Below are positions 53,191 to 63,880 of a stretch of DNA of 64,000 nucleotides, in pieces; position 1 is the first letter of the stretch; each line of letters starts with the position of its first letter. Source of the DNA: Calliphora vicina (taxonomy: Eukaryota; Arthropoda; Insecta; Diptera; Calliphoridae). The notes below the pieces were generated by a model. The model ran no database searches, was not told the DNA's origin, and was given only the letters and a program-made list of their open reading frames with translations. The stretch is from NCBI RefSeq assembly GCF_958450345.1, contig NC_088783.1, positions 102,481,302 to 102,545,301 on the forward strand, written 5' to 3'. Position numbers and translations under genes: made by a program.

Positions 53191-55660
53191 ATTTTTGACT
53201 TTTTTTGCAAAATCAAAAACTTTGTTGACTTTTTTTTCAAAATGCACCCTTTTTAATTTTTTTTTTAGCTCAAACAAAAGCTTAGATATTATCCTTGAAG
53301 ACCATTTTGGTCGCTTAGTGGGATGCGAGTGGGATATCTATCAAAATAAATATTTTATAACTCAAGAAATACAATTTTTGACTTTTTTTTGGCAAAATCG
53401 ATTTTTTCTCCAATATGGGCCCTTTTTTAAAATTTTTTTTGCTCAAAAGAAAGCTTAGTTCTTTACCTTTAAGACCTATTTAGTCGCATATTGGGATACG
53501 AGTGGGATATCTATCAAAATAAATGTTTTAACACACAAATTGTATGTCTTGAGCTACAAAACAATATATATCCCACTAAGCGACCAAAACCATCTTAAAG
53601 GAATAGACCTAAGCATTCTTTATAGCAAAAAAAAATTACAAAAAGGGCCCATTTTAAAAAAAAGTCAAAAAAGTTTTTGATTTTGCCAAAAAAATCAAAA
53701 ATTGTATATCTTGAGTTACAAAATATTTATTTTGATAGATATCCCACTCGTATCCCACTAAGGGACCTAAAATATCTTAAAGCAATGGACCTAAGCTTTC
53801 TTTTGACTAAAAAAAAATTTTAAAAATTTTAAAAAAAAATTTGTATTCGCAAAAAAAAAGTCAAAAATTGTAAGTCTTGTGTTAAAAAATATTTATTTTG
53901 ATAGATATCCCACTCGCATCCCACTAAGCGACCAAAAGGGTATTCAATAGGGTATTCAATTAATCGGGTTTCTGGTTTAATCGGTTAATCGAGCAAATAA
54001 TTAATCGAGGTTTGGATTTATTCGGTTAATAATCGGTTAATTTAAAATTATTCGATTAACCGAATAATTTCTATTTTCATTTTAAATTGAAAATACAACA
54101 ACGAATTTTGTGTACAAAAACATTAAAAACAGCAAATAAGGTATTTGAGATCATTTTTGTAAACATTTCGCCTATTTGCTGCAACAACGTCATAACTCAA
54201 AATCCGTGTTTTATGAACTGAGTACTACAAAATACGAGCTGTTCTTAATTTAATTTTTAATTTTTTGTATGAGTGTTTTTTTTTGGTTGTAAACATCAAA
54301 ATGAAAATTCATGTTTTCTCGTATATTTGATAAATAAAAATTTTGGATAAATACAGATTAGAAAGATATTAACATCTACTATTTATATTTCTGAAATCGC
54401 ATGATTTGTTGAAAATTGATTTAAGAAAAAGTAAAATGTCATAAAATATTCAAAGACGTTTTTCTCGAAACGAATTTTTTTAAATTATGACGCTGTTGCA
54501 GCAAATGAGCGATGTGTGAGTTTTTTAGGGTTTTAGTGTAAATTAAATATGTCAGTTATTATACATACTCACTAATCACTTTTATTCAAAATGATTTTCA
54601 ATCTTCAAAAAAAAATCTAATTTTAATATGAAATTTGTATTTGAATTGAAACGGAAAAATAAATACAAAAAACATATTTAAAGTGCAAAAAAAAGGAATT
54701 TCGGTTAATCGGTTAATCGACACAAATTAATCGGTTTATTTGTTATTTGAAAATCGGCAATTTCAAATTATTCGAACAATTAACCGTACAAAATTAATCG
54801 GTTAACCGATTAACGGTTAATCGATTGAATACCCTAGTATTCAAGGATAATATCTAAACCCATTTTCAAAAAAAATTCGAATTTGCAAAAAAAAAGTCAA
54901 TAATTGGATGTCTTGAGTTACAACATTTTTATTTTGATAGATATCCCACTCACATCTTACTAAGTGACAAAATAGGTCTTAAAGGAAAAGACCTAAGCTT
55001 TCTTTTGAGCAAAAAAAAAATTTTAAAAAAGATCCCATATTGGAAAAAAATTTCGATTTTGCAAAAAAAAAATAAAAAATTGTATGTCTTAGTCCCTTAG
55101 TGGGATGCGAGTGGGATATCTATCAAAATAAATATTTTGTAACGCATCCCACTAAGCGACCAAAAATATCTTAAAGCAAATAAAAAATAAAAAAAAAATT
55201 TCGATTTTGCAAAAAAATTTCAAAAATTGAATTTCTTGAGTTATAAAATATTTATTTTGATAGATATCCCACTCGCATCCCACTAAGGGACTAAAAATAT
55301 CTTAAAGGAATGGACCTAAGCTTTCTTTTGAATTAAAAAAAATTTTAAAAAAAATTTTTATTCGCAAAAAAAAAGTCAAAAATTGTAAGTCTTGTGTTAA
55401 AAAATATTTATTTTGATAGATATCCCACTCGCATCCCACTAAGCGACCAAAAGGGTATTCAAGGATAATATCTAAGCTTTTGTTTGAGCTAAAAAAATTA
55501 AAAAAGGGTCCATTTTCAAAAAAAATTTTGATTTTGCAAAAAAAAGTCAAAAATTGTATGTTTTGAGTTACAAAATATTTATTTTGATAGATACCCACTC
55601 GCATCCCACTAAGCGACCAAATAGGTGTTCAAGGAAAATGTCTAAGCTTTATTTTAAGAA
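53191..55660. repeat. Satellite C: about 170-bp units in both orientations
   Basis: The core GGATGCGAGTGGGATATCTA (and its complement TAGATATCCCACTCGCATCC) recurs at about 53321, 53494, 53735, 53904, 54945, 55100, 55265, 55420 and 55595, with runs of A or T between. Early units are in one orientation and later ones mostly in the other. Interrupted by a hAT-type MITE at 53948-54836. Peptide frames such as CEWDIYQNKYF are artefacts. Confidence 0.8.
53948..54836. mobile_element. hAT-type MITE inside satellite C
   Basis: Ends TAGGGTATTCAATTAATCGG and its mirror GATTGAATACCCTA. A perfect 8-bp duplication GTATTCAA flanks it (53940-53947, 54837-54844). An uninterrupted satellite unit near 55452 shows the empty site AAGGGTATTCAAGGATAATA. 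The end regions repeat GGTTAATCG and ATTCG words. 889 bp, non-coding. Confidence 0.88.
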
Positions 55661-55664
55661 AAAA

Positions 55665-56338
55665 GAAGTAAGAGAGCTATATTCTGCTGTGCCGAATCTT
55701 ATATACCCTTCACCAAATTATACTTAAAAATAAAAATTTTAAATATTTTTAGGTAAACAAAATTTAAATTTTTTTTACAGTTTTTTCGAAATTTTTTTTA
55801 AATTTTATATTTTTTTTTTAATTTTATAATTTTTTTTTTTTTAGTTTTAAATTTTTTTTTTTTTAGTTTTAAATTTTTTATTTTTTTTTTAATATTTTGG
55901 AAAAAAAATTTTGGTGAAAAAAAAATTCGGGTTAAAAATATTTTTTCCGATTTTGACCCATTGTAGGTCCAACTTACTATGGTCTTATATACGTCGTTGC
56001 ACAGGTCTTTGAAAGATCTATCATTAGATATCCATATTGTCTATGTTAATGAATTTGTAATCCAGATATGGGTCAAAAATAGGTAAAAAATCGAGGTTGT
56101 CCTGGTTTTTTCTTATATCTCAGCCATTTGTGGACCAAGCCGGAAGATATTGATGTATCACTCGTGTATGTAAGTTATTTGGGGGCTTCAGAAAGTTGAT
56201 TTCAACACACAGACGGACATGGCTATATCGACTCCGCTATCTATAACGATTCAGAATATATATACTTTGTGGGGTCGCAAATGAAAAATGTAGAAATTAC
56301 AAACTTATATATACCCTTGCCACTCATGGTAAGGGTAT
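55665..56338 (+). repeat. mini-me-like repeat (6), full
   Basis: Begins AAGTAAGAGAGCTATATTCT, contains GTAGGTCCAACTTACTATGG, TATTTGGGGGCTTCAGAAAG and AGACGGACATGGCTATATCG, and ends with ACCCTTGCCACTCATGGTAA before GGGTATA. Long A/T blocks lie in the centre. Confidence 0.75.
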
Positions 56339-56339
56339 A

Positions 56340-56970
56340 AAAAAAGTCAAAAAAGTTTTTAATTTCGGAAAAAAAATATTAAAATTTTTTTTTTTTTAAA
56401 TATTTTTTTTCGAAAGATTGAAGGAAGAGCTATCTAAACTATTTGGGACACATTTTGCTAAGAACAATAGGTAATAAGTTACATGGATAAGAAAAAACAC
56501 CTGTTTGACCAAAATGTCAAAATTTGACCCCCTATAACTCAGAGACTTCTTGACGGATCTTGTTGAAAAATTGTGTCTGAGTTCGATCGATTTCACATCG
56601 ATTTCAAAAGTTTGTTCACTTGACATGAAATGCCCATATATTACTCCCTAACTCGATTCGAAAGGAAATCTTTTCGAATTACAGTGTATTTAGCACACAT
56701 TTTCGAACTTTGAAAACTGAAAGTGGTTTCATTCCGAAATAAATTTTCGTTTTACTTTTTCTGAAGAAGCAGAAATATGGAATTAATTCCACTTCCGATC
56801 TGAATGGAATTCTGTCATAGACCTGATATTATTGTTTGTATTGCTTTCAATTCTGTAGTTAAATTTAATTTCAGAAACACCGTACACCTCAGTTTTAGGT
56901 GTAACCTTTGCTGGTGATGCTTTAAGTAGTAAACTAAAATTTGAAATTATTCGTTTTCCTTCCTTTTTAT
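56340..56970. other. Intergenic with dispersed repeat copy
   Basis: 56700-56825 is the inverted counterpart of 40482-40612. Otherwise no feature. It leads into the 3' end of the Gly/Arg-rich gene. Confidence 0.45.
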
Positions 56971-56972
56971 TT

Positions 56973-57475
56973 TTAGTTTTTTTTTGACTGGCCCTTTTTT
57001 GTTGCTGGTTTCCCACCAACTGCATATATATTACCCATTGGTGGTGGTGGCTGGTTCATATTACCAGCTTGGTAATATGGCGATGGCTGGTAAATGCCGC
57101 CAGGTGGAGGTGGCTGATAAAAACCGCCAGGTGGTTGTGGCTGATAAAACCCAGGTGTTGCGATGGTTGGTAGTGTACACCAGGTGGTGCAGGCTGGTAG
57201 CTAGCCTGCAAACATACACCACGGCCACCGCCACGACCACCTCTACGTCCACCACCACGCCCACGACAGCAAAAGCTTCTGTAAATATAAAGAAATAAAA
57301 TTTATAAAATCTGCAGTATAAAAAAGTGAATAGTTTTATTATATTCACAACATATTTTCATAAATAGTTAAAAAACTATTTATAAAATTAATTTAAAAAA
57401 ATATTACTACCTTTGTTTCAGCGTCTATCTTTAAAAAAAAATTCACCACAATTAATGATGAAATTTTTTTCATGT
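56973..57475 (-). CDS. Gly/Arg-rich, YQPPPPGG-repeat small gene (probable frameshift)
   Basis: The main exon 56973-57278 starts after TTTACAG. It reads SFCCRGRGGGRRGGRGGGRG, then ASYQPAPPGVHYQPS. After a one-base frame change it reads TPGFYQPQPPGGFYQPPPPG, then PYYQAGNMNQPPPPMGNIYA and KPATKKGQSKKN-stop. A candidate first exon at 57415-57475 (MKKISSLIVVNFFL, then donor AAAG/GTAGTA) would give a hydrophobic, signal-like N-terminus, but its phase does not match the main exon. RGG boxes bind RNA in other proteins; the YQP/PPG repeats resemble the low-complexity tails of the small CxxC genes. Identity unknown and probably damaged. Confidence 0.35.
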
Positions 57476-57586
57476 CGTTGCCAGATTCTTTACTTAGCTG
57501 CCAGACTATTTAATATAAGCTAGAGTATGTTCTGACAATCGCAACACTACTTAAAATTTGCAACAGCTTTTTTATTTAAAAAATAA
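57476..57586. other. Spacer
   Basis: No feature seen between the Gly/Arg-rich gene and the LINE remnant. Confidence 0.4.
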
Positions 57587-57850
57587 TTAACAAATCAATA
57601 TCCCAGTAACATTTGTGGGGCCCTCAGTATGGTGGATGTCCAAATTGGGGCACGATAGCAGAAAGTCACGGAGATTGTGACCACTGCGATTGCAAAAATC
57701 ACATCCCCAATAGGAATGCTTAGCATTCAAATCCCCCCAATAAGAAAACCCCTCACACGTACAGCAGTACCTCCCCACGTCCGCGTAGTCTGTTCTGCCT
57801 GAACGTCCTGTAACATTAATAAATATAAACTTGACTAAACTATCCATCAT
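57587..57850 (-). pseudogene. LINE ORF2 endonuclease fragment
   Basis: Minus strand frame with YWGDLNAKHSYWGCDFCNRS, the D.N.KH...W box of APE-type endonucleases, then GHNLRDFLLSCPNLDIHHTE. It directly follows the end of ORF1, so most of the N-terminal endonuclease is deleted, and the element stops near 57590 without RT. Confidence 0.7.
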
Positions 57851-57854
57851 TGTG

Positions 57855-59121
57855 CAATGACATTAACATGCCGAGCAAAGCCCGAGATCTCTCCTCATCA
57901 CTGCCAAGCGACCTATAGTCACGAGCAAAGCCCTTCATCTTACCTAAACTCTCCATTAAACCACCACCTAGTAGCCTCATACAGTCAACATCCATGGCAT
58001 CGTACTCAGCCCCTGCCGACTATAGAGTCACACGACAACCCAGTGATGAACCCTGAGAAAACCCAGTCCCCCTAAGATCAGACAATCCCATCAGTTGCCA
58101 TCCTGGCGGCAGCAGCATAGGAAAAACCATTTACTGTTTCGGACATCGTCCAGCTAATTTACCCAAAAGCCGCACTCGTTTAGGACAGTCCCTGGAACTA
58201 GAAGCGTAATTTACCCAAAGCAGCACGCGCTTAGGACAGTCCCTGGAACTAGAAGCGTGACCCTCAGTTCCGCAGTTAACACACTTGACTGGACGACTAA
58301 CTTTCCTAACTGCCTGTCCCGTGACAGGGTCCGTCGACAAAATCTCAATATTGTTCTCACCCTTCGGAGGAACCTGACAGTTACCGGGTTCATGAGAATC
58401 TCCGCATTTCACACACCTATAAGGCATACCACAATTAATGGCCACGTGGCCAAAGCGCTGACAGTTGTAACACTGTATCACATCCCGACGGGCGTGTGTC
58501 TCCATAACCACCCTACAGTGGAGAATATACCTAATACTGCGGAATCCCTTAAGGTCTGACGCCCTACCTATCTGGAATAGCCATCTATCCCCGCCCAGTT
58601 TGTGCAATCCCACAATACTAATATTGACCCTGCATGTATCCCTTCACCTCGTCCACATCAAAAGATCCTGAAAGACCCTTAACAATCGTCGAAAAAGGCC
58701 TCTGGGCCTTTGGAGTATTGGTATAGTAATTTACACCCAGTTCCCCAATTAAATTCTTCAGCCTATAGAAATCCTCAAGGGTGCAGACCCCTATATTAGT
58801 CACATTAACATTAGCATGGCTCTTCTTAGTTTTGTCTTCATTTGAAGTCGCAGTTTCAGTGTCAAATATTTCCTCTACAGTGTGCATTTCGTCGCCACTA
58901 ATGGAGGAGTGTTTACTACATTCGTTTTGTTTAGCCAAGGCCATTAATTCATTGACATGTCTCTTTAATTTTTCATTCTCCTCAATTATATAATCCAATT
59001 TTCTATTAATAATATCCAATTCATATTCCTTGTCATAAAATTTTCTATAAATGATATCCAATTCATGTTCCTTTTCATCAATAATTTTTTGGAGTTCTTC
59101 AACAGTAATTCCAACTCTAAA
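57855..59121 (-). pseudogene. LINE ORF1 (gag-like), minus strand
   Basis: From 59121 downward: a Glu/Lys/Asn-rich coiled-coil part (EYELDIINRKLDYIIEENEK), CTLEDFYRLKNLIGELGV, AQRPFSTIVKGLSG, a frame break near 58617, and GGDRWLFQIGRASDLKGF. Three CCHC knuckles follow (CYNCQRFGHVAINC, CVKCGDSHEPGNC, CVNCGTEGHASSSRDC), with a duplicated ASSSRDCPKRV of about 57 bp. A C-terminal part in another frame (GKMKGFARDYRSLGSDEERS) ends near 57860. Homologous to 18230-19590. Structural RNA-binding protein of the LINE; broken. Confidence 0.75.
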
Positions 59122-60938
59122 GGTAGGGTCAGACTACGCAAATTATTTGACACAAGAAGTTTCATGTGTTTGATCAAAATTTCATCAAATAATTCATGAG
59201 TTGATTTTGTGTTCACACTGTACACATTTATTTGCCATATTTGTTTAATCAAATTACACCGAAATACTATCAAACACACAAAGGGGAAAATATATTTGTC
59301 TTGTGGTCACATTTATGGTAATATTTGTTCGAAATAATTATTAAATAAAGCTGCAAAACAACTTTAATTTCTTTCATCAATGAAAAAAGACATTTCTAGA
59401 AAGTAAAATATTACCAGATTTTGCTTTACATTTGCAAGAATTATGAAATTTCAGTACTTTTATTTAAGCGTCAAATATTTTATGTTTCTATTTTGAACAG
59501 AAACTATTTTTGCACTGCAAACAAGAAAACAGCTGAATTTGGTCAAACAAACTTATTTGCCAATATGAAAACATTCTTGTAATGTGACCACTAAACAGCA
59601 AATATTTTCCTGCATTTTGGGTATTTTTTTATTTGATCTTGCAATTCATTTGCAAGATCAAACAGCGTCAAATAACAGCTGTTGCATCATGTGTTATCGC
59701 AAAAGTAGTGTTGCTATATCTTAAATTAAAAATCGCTTGAATAATTTAATAATATAATTATTAAATGTTTATTTATTAAATTATATTACTATCACAATTC
59801 ATAATTGAATGGAAATGTAATTATGTTTTATATTTGAAAAATATTTGAAATATTAAATATTTTTCAAACAAAAAACATATGGCTTGAATTTATGTTTCCT
59901 TTTTACTGGAGAATGCTATTGAAATAAAGTGTAATACAACTGTAATTCAATTGCTTGACTATAATTCAAGGCTTGAAGTACACTTGCTATCAACCTGAAT
60001 TCCAGTCAAAATGCTTATTGGTTTTTTAATACATATTATTAATCGAACACAACTTTTTCCAAACTTTTTTCATTCAGAATTAGAACATGTTCACAAATAT
60101 TGTAAAATTTTAAAATCTTCTTTGATTTTAAATTCAATCTGTATAATATTTCAGTTAATATTCCATATGTACATATGAGCAAATTTAAATTTTGAAAATA
60201 GACAAACTATGTATGTTAAACGTATAAAAATATAAATCGCATAAAATTGCAAAAATCGCAACATAGACTTTATGTCTTCAATTAGTTTTTCTCCCAGGAT
60301 GTCATCCTATGCTCAATGACTTTTATGTGAAGAAGAAGACTTCATTTATTGATGCAATTATTTAGTGAAAATAATTTAAATAATAAATATTAAAGAAATA
60401 TTGAATATATATTTATGTTAAAAAAAAAATTGTGAATTTGTGTCTTTAATTTAGTACCAAAAACATTTAAATAAACTCCTCTTATTTTTCGACATACTGA
60501 GCAAATAATTTTCTGTTTTTCTCTATTTGATCAAACAATTATTTCATGATAGTATTTGATATAGTGTGACCACACGGCAAATAAATTTACTTTTTTTCTT
60601 TTGTAGCAGTTTGGTCAAACAAAAAGTGAAAAATTAAATTCACTATATGATATCAAAATTCATTAAAACTTTAATAAAATAATTGCTTTAGAATTCCAAA
60701 TAAGTACTTTAACCTTATAAATATTTGCAAGATCAAATTATTTATTTTTTAGGTATTTATATTGTAGCTAGTCGTCACACATTGTTCACATTAAGAAAAT
60801 ATTTTGTGTGCCGACAAATAATTTTGTTTGACTAAAATCATGCGTTTTGTTGTTTGCTCTAAATTTTATTTGTGGTCAGATTCAGGTAATGAAATATTTG
60901 ACGATAAACGTCAAATATTAGCTGTTTCTGACCGTACC
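59122..60938 (+). mobile_element. TTAA-type transposon, copy C (both ends present)
   Basis: Left end GGTAGGGTCAGACTACG, right end TTTCTGACCGTACC; the right flank is TTAA (60939-60942) and the left flank is TAAA, probably a mutated TTAA. 1817 bp without transposase frames. TTGCAAGATC or its complement GATCTTGCAA appears at 59637-59661 (as a palindrome) and at 60727. GG ends with TTAA target resemble Kolobok-type elements; piggyBac-type is the alternative. Inserted in the 5' part of the minus-strand LINE. Confidence 0.65.
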
Positions 60939-60942
60939 TTAA

Positions 60943-61188
60943 GTCTCTTTTTTTGGAGTCCAACTTTTAAAGTTTTTTCCTTAAGGGGCAATATCTATCC
61001 CCATTTGGATCGGAATAATTGAAATTTACCCAAAAAGGTTCCAAAACACACAGTTCAATTCGTTTATTTGCACTTTACTGTCACTCAAAAGTCAAATAGA
61101 CTACTTATATATTCTTCAATACTTTGTTGCCTCCTATGGACTTCTCATAAAAGCAATTTAAACACTAATTTCACAGCCTAATATCGCT
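60943..61188 (-). other. 5' region of the minus-strand LINE
   Basis: Contains GTTGCCTCCTATGGACTTCT, the reverse complement of the 5' UTR word before the plus-strand ORF1 at about 18250. It ends at the insertion site of the next LINE (ACAGCCTAATATCGCT). Confidence 0.5.
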
Positions 61189-62149
61189 CCGTCGCATTCT
61201 ACAGCGATGTGGTGATCCGGGACGATGCGGACATTAGGAATCTCGACAGGATAATTCAGGGGGCCATTGCTGAGGACGAACGCAGGCGCTGGGAGGATTT
61301 CCTGGGGAGCATTCGACTTAATGACAGGACCTTTGGGAAGAATAGGACAGCGGCTGGTTTGTGCAAACGGACTGTTGTAAGTGATTTGGTTGACTCGGCG
61401 GTTGATTTTGAGAGGATTGACGCATTCATGATTAGATCGGGCATTGCATTTCTAAAGAAGGCACGTTCCCTTGGGAACGGTCTTGTCCATGGATGCTTTG
61501 AGAGGGCTGGCAACCTGAAGACTGTTCAAATGTCGCGTTATATGTCAATGATAGACCTTCTTGCTCTTGAAGAGGGCGGATTACTCTATGAGGGTGCAAA
61601 CCTACTATTATATCATAGGAGGATTAATACCCTAGATTTATTTAACGTGGTGTATCTTTTGTATATAATATTTCGCCTTCTCTTGTACATAACCTCTATG
61701 CTATTATTTGTAAATAATTTTCTGCTATCTCTTCTTTTGTATATATATTTATTAGTTTTAAGTTAGTTTTAGTTACTTTGATTTTAGGATTAAGTTGAAA
61801 TGAGGGAATCTCCTTTTTGCCTTTTTTTGGGAGAATGTTATTTAAGGATTCATTGAACATGAGAATGGAATTTAGATTTAGGAATTAACGACTAAGCCGT
61901 ACACATGTAAATATTTACCCCTATATGCATAAACAGTTTATAAATTTATCAAAGGTTTATGAAACAGATTTTGTATGGAAATTTAGTTTTATAAACCTTT
62001 GATAAATTTATAAACTGTTTATGCATATGGGGGTTATAATTTGATAAGTCCAAAAAGTATACTGTAGTATGTAAGGAATAAATATGTAATGAAATGTAGT
62101 TTTAAGCAAACATGTATATATGAAAATATCTGGTAAATGAAATGAAATG
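61189..62149 (+). mobile_element. 5'-truncated, internally deleted LINE with 16-bp target duplication
   Basis: ACAGCCTAATATCGCT occurs at 61173-61188 and 62150-62165, a perfect target duplication. The frame 61209-61766 joins ADIRNLDRIIQGAIAEDE (a segment before the RT) to FMIRSGIAFLKKARSLGNGL and the ORF2 C-terminus, so the whole RT is deleted. The 3' UTR contains a hairpin MITE (61918-62033). The tail is AAATGAAATGAAATG instead of poly(A). Relative of the LINE at 13516-18000. Confidence 0.85.
61918..62033. mobile_element. Hairpin MITE with TTTGTATGGAAATTT loop (3)
   Basis: Left CCCCTATATGCATAAACAGT and right ACTGTTTATGCATATGGGGG; the arms run almost perfectly for about 45 bp each, through TTTATAAATTTATCAAAGG, to the loop. 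It sits in the LINE 3' UTR, so it either entered after or travels with the LINE. Confidence 0.7.
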
Positions 62150-62165
62150 ACAGCCTAATATCGCT

Positions 62166-62718
62166 TCTCATAAAGTCAATAGACACCTTAGGTATTCACA
62201 CTTTAACACTACCTACTATCGCTTCTCAAAAAGTCAATAGACACTTCACACACTTTCTTGCACACTATGGCTTCTCATACATCCGTATTAACTTGTCCTT
62301 TTCAAGTATTTATTTGAGATTATTTTTTAACATTTCCACTGTTCACTTCTGAAAACAACTTCAAACTCTGACTGTTGCGCAAGAAGTGTTTCATTTTATT
62401 TCCATACATTCATTTCACAATGTTTCTTAAACTATATTAGAAGTTTCCTTGACGCATCAAGTACTTATCAATGATTAATTCAATCAAGTAAATTAAATTG
62501 CAGCATTGCCACATACACTTATATCTTAAATTTATCAATTAATTTACATTTCCCAAAAAAATTAACACATTCATCTTTTGCTAATATATAAGTTAACGGC
62601 TATATGCATAAAAAAACCTTATTGTAGATTTAAAATACAATTTTGTTAACGAACACTTTAGCTTTAAAAACCATTTATAAAAGTATTGTATTCATAAAAG
62701 TTTGATAAAGGTACAATA
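62166..62718 (-). other. 5' end of the minus-strand LINE and spacer
   Basis: TATCGCTTCTCA(A/T)AAAGTCAATAG occurs twice (62159, 62216) with a weaker third copy near 62266, possible tandem 5' UTR units of the interrupted LINE. After about 62350 nothing recognised except a degenerate CATAAA hairpin arm near 62605. Confidence 0.4.
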
Positions 62719-62874
62719 AGTCCCCTTTTACAATGCAGAAATTGAAAGGCAGACAGACGAAGTTTGTGGGCAAGGGGTTGAAGAGGTAGAGTGTGTTTTA
62801 CACAGGTTTAGGTTAGTTCAAAAGAGAATGAGAAAAATGTCTGCCTTTCAATTTCTGCATTGTAAAAGGGGACT
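62719..62874. repeat. Perfect-arm hairpin, 37-bp arms
   Basis: AGTCCCCTTTTACAATGCAG... to GGCAGACA (62719-62755) is mirrored exactly at 62838-62874; the 82-bp spacer is GGTT/GTG-rich. A young MITE or a structured RNA source. Confidence 0.8.
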
Positions 62875-62875
62875 A

Positions 62876-63126
62876 ACTAATGTACTGATTTTTGTCTAAG
62901 CTGGCAATGCTTCTCATTTATTTTCCCTTTTTTGTTGTTAGTGTTGCTTTCAATTAGGATAAAATATTCGTTAATTTTCTTTTTTTCATTAAGTGTTTTT
63001 AGTAATAATACATTTTTGAAGATAACTAATTTTTAGATAAAAAAATGTATAACTTATTCTATTAAATTTATATTAAGCTAAAATGTATTAATGTACAAAC
63101 GTTATTATATAGTTTATTTCAATTAT
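62876..63126. other. No feature recognised
   Basis: AT-rich spacer without a supported frame. Confidence 0.4.
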
Positions 63127-63258
63127 TATACCCTTCAGCTTCGTGAGAAGGGTATATATAAGTTTGTCATTCCGTTTGTAATTTCTACATTTTTCATTTC
63201 CGACCCTATAAAGTATATATATTCTGGATCCTTATAGATAGCGGAGTCGATTAAGCCA

Positions 63259-63296
63259 TGTCCGTCTGTCTGTCTGTCCGTCTGTCTGTCTGTTGA
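63259..63296 (+). repeat. (GTCY)n microsatellite
   Basis: About nine GTCC/GTCT units, adjacent to GTTGAAATCAATTTTCTGAA. In other copies in this window the same place has only one to three units (for example 44268-44285), so this copy has expanded. Confidence 0.85.
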
Positions 63297-63469
63297 AATC
63301 AATTTTCTGAAGGCCCCAGATATCTCCGGGATCCAAATCTTCAACAATTCTGTCAGACATACTTTCGAGAATTTTGCTATTTAAAATCAGCAAAATCCGT
63401 CCATAAATAACGGAGATATGAGCAAAAATCCGAGACAACCTCTGAAAATTTCATCAAAAAACACAATGT

Positions 63470-63880
63470 ATTGCATGCTTTGACAAAAAAACAACAAAAC
63501 GTATGTTTGGATGTGCAAGTTTTGTGTATTTTTTTTTTTTTGTGTTTTGTTGCTTTTGGCGTTGTTGTTGTTTTTTATACAACTAAACTTTTGTTTGGTG
63601 TGTGTTGGTTTTTTTGACAAAAAATCAACAAATCGTCTGTTTGAATGAGCATGCTTTGCGTATTTTGTTTTTCTTTCTTTTGGCGTTGTTGTTTTTTATA
63701 CAATTAAACGTATGTTTGGATGTGTGTTGGTTTCATTGGCTTGCGTATTTTGTTTTTTCTTTTGGTGTTTTGTTTCGTTTGGCGTTATTGTTGTTTTGTG
63801 TGTTCTTGATAAATTTAGGATGCTGTACGCTGAAAGTGGGCAATGTACATACATACATATATACTAATTATAAAAAATAA
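63470..63880 (+). repeat. Degenerate tandem units rich in TTTTGGCGTTGTTGTT
   Basis: About three diverged units of 120-140 bp sharing CGTATGTTTGGATGTG, GCGTATTTTGTTTTT and TTTTGGCGTTGTTG. Open frames across it follow the simple sequence. Confidence 0.5.

Noticed and set aside
53195..55604. Frames with repeated CEWDIYQNKYF peptides
   Set aside because: They come from satellite C units in several frames and both strands; no codon bias or start context.
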